In this document: piece by piece, positions 5,502-10,441 of the stretch
Position numbering within the stretch: position 1 is the stretch's first letter
Layout: each line of letters opens with the position of its first letter
NCBI GenBank assembly: GCA_947377425.1
Contig: CANCFZ010000058.1
Span: 1-11,907, forward strand
Length of the DNA: 11,907 bases
Source of the DNA: Flavobacteriaceae bacterium
GTDB lineage: Bacteria > Bacteroidota > Bacteroidia > Flavobacteriales > Flavobacteriaceae
Direction: 5' to 3'
Notes under the pieces: model-generated
The model's input: only the letters and a program-made list of their open reading frames with translations
Told to the model about the DNA's origin: nothing
Databases searched by the model: none
Program-made: the position numbers and the translations under genes

Positions 5502-7250
5502 ATGAAGACTTCTTACATTACAGTTCTATTTGTTTTATTTACTTCATTGTTAATTGCTCAAGAACAAAAAAAAGATTCTGTAAAAGGCAGAATTTCAGGT
5601 TCTTTTGAATCTAACAGTCAATGGTATTTGAATGATAAAAACAGAGATATTCAACACGATTTAGTTCCTTTGAGGTCCAATAATTATTTATCTTTAAATT
5701 ATAATTATGGCAAATGGACAACTGGATTACAAGCAGAATCTTATGAATCACTTGCATTATTAAATTACAATCCAAAGTATAAAGGAACTAACTTAGCAAC
5801 TTATTTTGCAAACTATAAATCTAAAAAAATAGACGCTACAATTGGTCATTTTTACGAACAATTTGGAAGTGGATTATTACTAAGGAGTTACGAAGACAGA
5901 TCATTAGGAATCAATAATGCCATTAGAGGTGGAAGAGTTAATTTTAAACCAAATGAAAACATTTCTTTAACCGCTTTGTATGGAAAACACCGAACAGGAT
6001 TTGATGTTGGTAAAGGTGAAATTTTTGGTTTTGATTCAAATTTCAACTTGAGTTCTTTATTAAAAAAAGATGGTTTTGAGTTAAGTTTTGGGTTAAGTTA
6101 TGTAGGGAGGTTTGAAAAAAGCTACTTTACTACTCCAAATTTTTCTAATCTAACTAATGCTTATTCAGGAAGATTTAGTTTTGCAAAAAATAAATTTTAT
6201 ATAAACGGAGAGTATAATTTGAAATCTAAAGATGCTGTATTAATTGCTGCAACTAACAAAATTAGCAATGATTTCATTAAACCAGGTTCTGCTGTTTTGG
6301 TTAATTTTGGTTATTCTAAAAAAGGATTAGGATTTGACACAACACTAAGAAGATTAGAAAATATGACCTTTTTATCCGAAAGAGAACCTCAATTTTTAGG
6401 AACTGAAAGAAGCAGTTTATTTTATAATGATAGATTAATGAACTTTTTGCCAAGTTTAACAAAACAAAATCATTCAAATCTTTCTAGCATCTATGTTTAT
6501 CAAGCTCAAGCTGGTGTAAATATTGATCCAACCAACGGAATTGCAAAAGCTGGTGAAATTGGCGGTCAAGTAGATTTCTTTTATGAATTCAAAAAAGGAA
6601 GTTCGTTTGGAGGTAAATATGGAACAAAAGTTGCTTTAAACTGTTCTAATTGGTTCAATTTAGGTGGAAAATATACCTTTGAAGATCAATACGGAAATTA
6701 TGCTCCCAATTATAAAACTGATTTTTTCTCAACAAAAGAAAAATATTACTCAGATTATAATATCGAATTTTCTAAAAAATTAAGTTCAAAAGTTAACGGA
6801 ACAATTTCTTATATTAATCAATATTATAACAATAGAGTTATTACAGGAGCAGCAGATTTACTGATTAAAACAAATATTGTAACGGCAGAATCAACAATAA
6901 AATTCGCAAAAACAAAATCAATTACTTTTGGTTTAGAGCACATGTGGGCAGATTCTGATAGAAAAAACTGGATGTCATCGTCTTTAGAATACAATCACAA
7001 TGCCAATTGGTCTATGTATATTACTGACATGTACAATTATGGTTATAACGCAAATGCTGATTTAATTTCACACGGAGTTGACGCATTTAGAATACACTTT
7101 TATAACTTTGGTGGTTCGTATAAAAAAGGAAGTACTCGTGTTGCTTTAAATTATGGACGCCAAAGAGGCGGATTGGTTTGTGCAGGAGGAGTTTGCAGAT
7201 ATGTTCCTCAAAGTACCGGAATTTCATTATCTTTGAGCACTGCTTTTTAA
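5502..7250 (+). CDS. Outer-membrane beta-barrel protein, DUF6029-like
   Basis: A 582-residue protein with a signal peptide (hydrophobic residues 6-18, probable cleavage after IAQ at about residue 20) and no plug, TonB box or carboxypeptidase-like domain. Nearly the whole chain consists of alternating aromatic/polar strands of a large barrel (NNYLSLNYNYGKWTTGLQAE and similar). It ends in SLSLSTAF, with a terminal Phe as in the BAM recognition signal. I recall this form as DUF6029 from its company with TlpA and Omp28 genes, but the family name is from memory. Cysteines are few: C381, and a pair C560/C565 (CAGGVCR) just before the final strand. The pair probably sits in a loop and could form a disulfide. 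The gene is translationally adjacent to the TlpA-like gene. A -7 box for the following tRNA lies inside its last codons. Confidence 0.78.
   Translation: MKTSYITVLFVLFTSLLIAQEQKKDSVKGRISGSFESNSQWYLNDKNRDIQHDLVPLRSNNYLSLNYNYGKWTTGLQAESYESLALLNYNPKYKGTNLATYFANYKSKKIDATIGHFYEQFGSGLLLRSYEDRSLGINNAIRGGRVNFKPNENISLTALYGKHRTGFDVGKGEIFGFDSNFNLSSLLKKDGFELSFGLSYVGRFEKSYFTTPNFSNLTNAYSGRFSFAKNKFYINGEYNLKSKDAVLIAATNKISNDFIKPGSAVLVNFGYSKKGLGFDTTLRRLENMTFLSEREPQFLGTERSSLFYNDRLMNFLPSLTKQNHSNLSSIYVYQAQAGVNIDPTNGIAKAGEIGGQVDFFYEFKKGSSFGGKYGTKVALNCSNWFNLGGKYTFEDQYGNYAPNYKTDFFSTKEKYYSDYNIEFSKKLSSKVNGTISYINQYYNNRVITGAADLLIKTNIVTAESTIKFAKTKSITFGLEHMWADSDRKNWMSSSLEYNHNANWSMYITDMYNYGYNANADLISHGVDAFRIHFYNFGGSYKKGSTRVALNYGRQRGGLVCAGGVCRYVPQSTGISLSLSTAF
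7228..7235 (+). promoter_or_regulatory. Candidate tRNA -7 box inside the barrel gene's 3' end
   Basis: TATCTTTG matches TAnnTTTG exactly and lies 21 nt before the first base of the tRNA. It overlaps codons for S-L-S-L near the barrel C terminus. No good -33 TTG is found at 19-21 bp. The tRNA might instead be processed from the barrel transcript. Confidence 0.35.
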
Positions 7251-7256
7251 AACATT

Positions 7257-7330
7257 GGGGATGTAGCTCAGTTGGCTAGAGTGCTTGACTGGCAGTCAAG
7301 AGGTCGTGGGTTCGAGCCCCATCTTCTCCA
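7257..7330 (+). tRNA. tRNA-Ala (anticodon GGC)
   Basis: All four arms can be drawn. The acceptor 7257-7263 pairs with 7323-7329 with one T-T mismatch. The D stem is GCTC/GAGT. The anticodon stem is CTTGA/TCAAG with loop CTGGCAG, giving anticodon GGC at 7291-7293, which reads GCC. The T arm GTGGG/CCCAT carries loop TTCGAGC. The third acceptor pair is G-U (7259 with 7327), the classic alanine identity element, which confirms the assignment. The discriminator is A7330 and the CCA tail is not encoded. The gene begins 6 nt after the barrel stop codon, and a T-run (7333-7339) follows. Confidence 0.95.
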
Positions 7331-7460
7331 CATTTTTTTATTAAATTTTTAGAAAAAATTAATTAAAGTATTGGGTTCGAGTCTATTTTTTCCACAAGTT
7401 TTTTATTAAATTTTTAGAAAAAAATAATTAAATTATCGGGTTCGAGTCTATTTTCTAAAC
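7308..7460 (+). repeat. Tandem 65-bp repeat of the tRNA 3' end and its trailer
   Basis: GGGTTCGAG occurs at 7308 (in the tRNA T arm), 7373 and 7438, spaced exactly 65 bp twice. Copies 1 and 2 also share the trailer: a T-run, TTATTAAATTTTTAGAAAAA and AATTAAA. The third copy keeps only about 23 bp (GGGTTCGAGTCTATTTTCT) before the terminator. Each trailer contains an A/T inverted repeat (about TTTATTAAATTTTT / AAAAAATTAATTAAA) able to form a hairpin. Copies 2 and 3 have GAGTCTATTTT where the tRNA has GAGCCCCATCTT, so they are decayed or derived from a different tRNA. No anticodon or D arm is repeated. Confidence 0.8.
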
Positions 7461-7494
7461 AAAAACCGTCTTGTTTTAAACAGACGGTTTTTTT
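7461..7494. terminator. Bidirectional rho-independent terminator
   Basis: AAAAACCGTCT (7461-7471) pairs with AGACGGTTTTT (7482-7492) around a 10-nt loop, giving an 11-bp stem. T-runs lie on both 3' sides: seven T at 7488-7494 for the plus strand and five T for the minus strand. It ends the barrel/tRNA transcript and, from the other side, the DUF3109 gene, whose stop codon lies 1 nt away. Confidence 0.85.
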
Positions 7495-7495
7495 G

Positions 7496-8068
7496 TTATC
7501 TCTCTTTTTTCAACTCTTCAGCTACTTTTTCAAGTTCCATATACCAATCTTCTCCAAATCTTCTTATCAATGCTTCTTTTACAAACTTGTATATTGGAAC
7601 TTCTAATTCTTTTCCGAGTGAACAAGCGTCATCGCAAATATCCCATCTATCATAATTTACCGCTGCAAACTCTGTAAAATCTTTAACTCTAATTGGATAT
7701 AAATGACAAGAAACTGGTTTTTTCCATGAAATAACACCTTGATTATAGGCTTGTTCAATTCCGCAAAGTGCTGTTTTCCCATCAAAAATTACATAAGCGC
7801 AATCTTTATTATCAATTAACGGAGTTTCTAAATCTTGTTCCGTTCCTTTTACCCAAGTTCCTAATCTTTCAATGGCTTCAATACCTTCTTTTCTCAAAAA
7901 TGGTTTGACTTTTGGATAAATTTCTTCCATAATTTTGGTTTCTTCTTCACTCAAAGGCGCACCTGCATCACCATCGACACAGCATGCTCCATGACATGCG
8001 GAGAGATTGCAAACAAAATCTTTTTCTAAAATATCTTCTGAAACTATGGTTTTTCCTAATTGAAACAT
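7496..8068 (-). CDS. DUF3109 family cysteine-rich protein
   Basis: A 190-residue soluble protein with no signal peptide, so cytoplasmic. I recognise it as DUF3109, widespread in Bacteroidota and of unknown biochemical function. Nine cysteines stand out: C20, C25, C29 and C30 in a C-x4-C-x3-CC motif (CNLSACHGACC), then C90, C102, C121 (SCHLYP), C145 and C149 (CDDAC). The N-terminal motif and the later SCHLYP resemble the YkgJ-type putative metal or Fe-S binding proteins, so metal binding is a reasonable inference. The gene stands alone on the minus strand. It has a canonical TACCTTTG -7 box, a leader of about 55 nt with heptad repeats, and a shared terminator after it. Confidence 0.88.
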   Translation of the reverse strand: MFQLGKTIVSEDILEKDFVCNLSACHGACCVDGDAGAPLSEEETKIMEEIYPKVKPFLRKEGIEAIERLGTWVKGTEQDLETPLIDNKDCAYVIFDGKTALCGIEQAYNQGVISWKKPVSCHLYPIRVKDFTEFAAVNYDRWDICDDACSLGKELEVPIYKFVKEALIRRFGEDWYMELEKVAEELKKER

Positions 8069-8078
8069 ACTTAAAATA

Positions 8079-8105
8079 TTAGATGTTAAATTTTAGATTT
8101 TAGAT
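8079..8105 (-). repeat. Four heptads (ATCTAAN type) in the DUF3109 leader
   Basis: On the plus strand TTAGAT or its variant TTAAAT begins at 8079, 8086, 8093 and 8100, an exact 7-bp period. Read on the coding (minus) strand these are ATCTAAA-type heptads, the same unit and orientation as before recJ at 81-108. They lie between the -7 box at 8130-8137 and the ATG at 8068. Confidence 0.65.
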
Positions 8106-8129
8106 GTTTTTCTTAATCTAATTTTTTGG

Positions 8130-8137
8130 CAAAGGTA
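8130..8137 (-). promoter_or_regulatory. Predicted -7 box of the DUF3109 gene
   Basis: Minus-strand TACCTTTG is a textbook TAnnTTTG element about 62 nt upstream of the start codon. A -33 TTG is not obvious at 19-21 bp. Confidence 0.5.
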
Positions 8138-8210
8138 CAAATGATTTTATGGTTTTGATTAGTATCCTAAAATTAACGTATCATTTAGATTTTAACAATT
8201 TTGAAAGTCT

Positions 8211-8218
8211 TAATTTTG
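8211..8218 (+). promoter_or_regulatory. Predicted -7 box of the MarC-family gene
   Basis: TAATTTTG matches TAnnTTTG and lies 20 nt upstream of the ATG at 8238. A clear -33 element is absent; a TTTTG at 8200-8204 is too close. Confidence 0.4.
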
Positions 8219-8237
8219 CATTTTTAAATAAAACAAT

Positions 8238-8816
8238 ATGTTAGGATTTGATTTTAAAGAAATTGCAACTATCGGAATGGTGCTTTTTGCCGTAATTGAT
8301 ATTGTTGGAACGATTCCAATTATTGTTGATTTGCGACAAAAATACGGTCATATTGAATCCGAAAAAGCGTCAATCGCTGCGGGAACAATTATGATTGTTT
8401 TCCTTTTTGTTGGAGAAGAATTATTAAAATTAATCGGAATTGATGTACATTCCTTTGCTGTTGCAGGTTCGTTTGTTCTATTCTTCTTAGCACTTGAAAT
8501 GATTCTCGGAATTCGAATTTACAAAGAAGAAGAAGCCAGTTCAGCATCCATTGTTCCTTTGGCATTTCCTTTAATTGCAGGTGCTGGAACAATGACTACA
8601 TTGCTTTCATTACGTTCTCAGTTTCAAACTGTAAATATTATTATTGCCATTATTTTGAATATTATTTTGGTTTATGCAGTATTGAAATCTTCTTCCAAAA
8701 TTGAAAAATTATTAGGTAAAAATGGTTTGGGAGTAATCCGAAAAACATTCGGTGTAGTGCTATTGGCAATTGCTGTTAAATTATTTGCAGCTAATGTTAA
8801 AGGATTGTTCGTTTAA
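8238..8816 (+). CDS. MarC family (UPF0056) integral membrane protein
   Basis: A 192-residue protein with about six hydrophobic segments (roughly 8-28, 45-65, 70-92, 105-125, 133-150 and 170-190), the size and topology of the MarC/UPF0056 family. Conserved-looking features are FAVIDIVGTIPI after the first helix, the RIYKEEEA loop after the third, and the P-L-A-F-P-L-I-A-G-A-G-T stretch at about 107-118 that marks the family. MarC was once linked to multiple antibiotic resistance, but that role was not upheld and no transport substrate is established. It is followed after 37 bp by a small membrane protein gene on the same strand, perhaps co-transcribed. Confidence 0.9.
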   Translation: MLGFDFKEIATIGMVLFAVIDIVGTIPIIVDLRQKYGHIESEKASIAAGTIMIVFLFVGEELLKLIGIDVHSFAVAGSFVLFFLALEMILGIRIYKEEEASSASIVPLAFPLIAGAGTMTTLLSLRSQFQTVNIIIAIILNIILVYAVLKSSSKIEKLLGKNGLGVIRKTFGVVLLAIAVKLFAANVKGLFV

Positions 8817-8853
8817 ATCAAATTTTACTATTTTTACACTCTAAATATATTCG

Positions 8854-9054
8854 ATGAAAATTTTTACTACTATATTAATTATTTTAGCAATTGCGCTTAT
8901 CATTTTCAACATAACCCAGTTAGATTTTAATAAACCTTTTGAGGGAAACAGCATGATTGCTTTAATTGGAATTATAGCTTCTTTTTGTGCAGTTTTTATT
9001 CTTCTAATCTTCAAAATGTCAAAAAAAATAGAAGAAAAACTTAAAAATCAATAA
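8854..9054 (+). CDS. Small two-pass membrane protein, function unknown (66 aa)
   Basis: The 66-residue protein has two hydrophobic segments, at about 4-20 and 33-55, separated by a polar loop (TQLDFNKPFEGNS). A Lys/Glu-rich tail (KMSKKIEEKLKNQ) suggests a cytoplasmic C terminus. The overall form resembles small two-helix proteins of the LapA or DUF-type class, but I cannot name a family. It follows the MarC-family gene by 37 bp with no terminator between. Its coding character is supported by the clean hydrophobic/charged pattern and by the lack of any competing frame. Confidence 0.65.
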   Translation: MKIFTTILIILAIALIIFNITQLDFNKPFEGNSMIALIGIIASFCAVFILLIFKMSKKIEEKLKNQ

Positions 9055-9070
9055 AAACAATTAAATCCCA

Positions 9071-9118
9071 AAACTGAAATTCAAAATTCTATTTTTTTGA
9101 AATTGAAATTTGCGGTTT
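9071..9118. repeat. Imperfect A/T-rich inverted repeat
   Basis: AAACTGAAATTCAAAATTC (9071-9089) and the reverse complement of 9099-9118 (AAACCGCAAATTTCAATTTC) align with a few mismatches and single-base gaps around a T-rich loop of about 9 nt. It fills most of the 79-bp gap between the small membrane protein and the FAD-binding protein. It may be a weak terminator or a dispersed intergenic palindrome. Confidence 0.4.
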
Positions 9119-9133
9119 GTAATTTTCTAATTT

Positions 9134-9742
9134 ATGTTTGATGTTTTAATAATTGGCGGCGGTGTTTCTGGCGTTTCTTGTGCTTTAGTATTAGGTTCTG
9201 CTAAAAATAAATTATTTGCTCAAGACAAAAAAATCGGAATTATTGCTCATCAAAAAACTTCTTCTCTTCAAGATGCTTTATTTAATAATGCTTACGGAAT
9301 TGCTCCTGGCAAATTAGGATCAGAGCTTTTAATCGAAAGTTTGGAACAACTTCACAATTTATATCCGCATATTACTCAAATTGAAAATGAAAAAGTAATG
9401 GCAATTGAAGGCGAATTTCCAAATTTTACAGTTGTTACAAATAAGAATTCTTATCAAACTGAAAATATTGTGATTGGAATTGGTTCTGCTAACACATTTG
9501 CGATTGAAGGATTGCTACACTATGTTGAACCGCACAAAAAATCTATAGCCGAAAAAAATCGCATCCAACTAAAAAATGACGATCATAAAGTTGCTGATGG
9601 AATTTATGTTACTGGAACTCAAGCTGGCCACAGAAGTCAACTAGCCATTGCTGCCGGAAGTGGCGCCGCTGTAGCAACTGATATTCTAACTTTATGGAAT
9701 GATGGGATTTCGAGCCAAGCTCATGATTCGATTAGGAAATAG
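9134..9742 (+). CDS. Minimal FAD-binding oxidoreductase-like protein
   Basis: A 202-residue protein whose start reads directly into a Rossmann dinucleotide-binding motif (VLIIGGGVSGVSCAL; glycines 8, 9, 10 and 13). The C-terminal part, VADGIYVTGTQAGHRSQ followed by a Gly/Ala-rich helix (A170-T180 region), corresponds to the second FAD-contacting segment of thioredoxin-reductase-like flavoproteins. There the usual G-D is G161-T162. The inserted NADPH domain and the CxxC pair of true thioredoxin reductases are both missing. It is therefore a flavoprotein-like fold reduced to its FAD half, with unknown redox partner. The stop codon abuts the stop codon of the converging TlpA-like gene with no base between. 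Confidence 0.75.
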   Translation: MFDVLIIGGGVSGVSCALVLGSAKNKLFAQDKKIGIIAHQKTSSLQDALFNNAYGIAPGKLGSELLIESLEQLHNLYPHITQIENEKVMAIEGEFPNFTVVTNKNSYQTENIVIGIGSANTFAIEGLLHYVEPHKKSIAEKNRIQLKNDDHKVADGIYVTGTQAGHRSQLAIAAGSGAAVATDILTLWNDGISSQAHDSIRK

Positions 9743-10429
9743 TTATTCTTTTAATAATTCATCGATTTTTTTAGTGAATTCTTGAAGTAAAAATTCACTA
9801 GATTCTACATCTCTTGCAATAATTCCAAAAGGAATGTATCTAACAATATTGTACTTATCCAAAACTATTATTTTGGGATATCCATTAACCCCTAAAGAAT
9901 TGATATACTTTTTTGCGTTAATTACTATTTCAAAATCAAATTTATGAAGTTGATTAAATTGCATTACTTTTTCTCGATCTTCAAACGTTATGGCAATAGT
10001 ATTAATACTTTCTCCATATTTTTCTTTCAAATTATTAAGAATAGGAATTTCTTCAACACAAGGTGGGCAATTTGTAAACCACAAGTTAATTATAGTAAGT
10101 TTTCCTTTTAAACTATCTGAATTTAGAAAACCTCCTTTTTGTTTTTCTAAATAAAAATAAGGAAGTGGTTTTAATAAATTATCATATATTTTGTCTATCT
10201 CAAAATCTTTAGGAAACATTGCTAAAGTACCATATTTTATAATGGAATCATTTGAAATATTGGATTTATTCGGAATGAAATAAGCCTTTAATTTTTTTTG
10301 CTTTTCTTTCCTTTTTAAAAGTAAATTAAAATCGCTTTTATTGTAAATTGTATCATTAAATGAATAGTATTCCTGAGAAAACGAATAACTAAAAACAAAT
10401 AATGTTACTACTAAATATAATTTTTTCAT
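9743..10429 (-). CDS. Exported TlpA-like thioredoxin with N-terminal extension
   Basis: This is a 228-residue protein with a signal peptide (hydrophobic residues 4-17, probable cleavage near S18-Q19). About 80 residues follow (20-105), Lys-rich early on, that I cannot assign. The thioredoxin domain has N115-L-W-F-T-N-C121-P-P-C124-VEEIP, an intact CPPC site, and cis-proline P185 (NGYPKI). It should act as a periplasmic thiol oxidoreductase or reductase. CPPC is commoner in TlpA/ResA relatives of Bacteroidota than the CGPC of cytoplasmic thioredoxin. The gene starts 12 bp after the S41 protease stop and is surely in the same transcript. That suggests, but does not prove, a joint envelope quality-control role. 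Confidence 0.85.
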   Translation of the reverse strand: MKKLYLVVTLFVFSYSFSQEYYSFNDTIYNKSDFNLLLKRKEKQKKLKAYFIPNKSNISNDSIIKYGTLAMFPKDFEIDKIYDNLLKPLPYFYLEKQKGGFLNSDSLKGKLTIINLWFTNCPPCVEEIPILNNLKEKYGESINTIAITFEDREKVMQFNQLHKFDFEIVINAKKYINSLGVNGYPKIIVLDKYNIVRYIPFGIIARDVESSEFLLQEFTKKIDELLKE

Positions 10430-10441
10430 TTCTATAATAGT

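Noticed and set aside
7373..7397. Additional tRNA genes at copies 2 and 3
   Set aside because: Only the T-arm and acceptor 3' strand are present; no D arm, anticodon arm or 5' acceptor can be found.
7373..7460. tRNA-tail copies as attL/attR scars of an integrated element
   Set aside because: No integrase or foreign genes lie between or beside the copies, the spacing is only 65 bp, and the trailer is repeated too, which fits tandem duplication better. Kept only as an alternative.
7331..7460. CRISPR array
   Set aside because: Repeats are 65 bp apart but the spacers are themselves repeated, copies are degenerate, and no cas gene is present.
8389..8592. 67-codon minus-strand open frame
   Set aside because: It is antisense within the MarC-family gene, Gln/Leu-rich as expected from the opposite strand of its codons, with no supporting signal.
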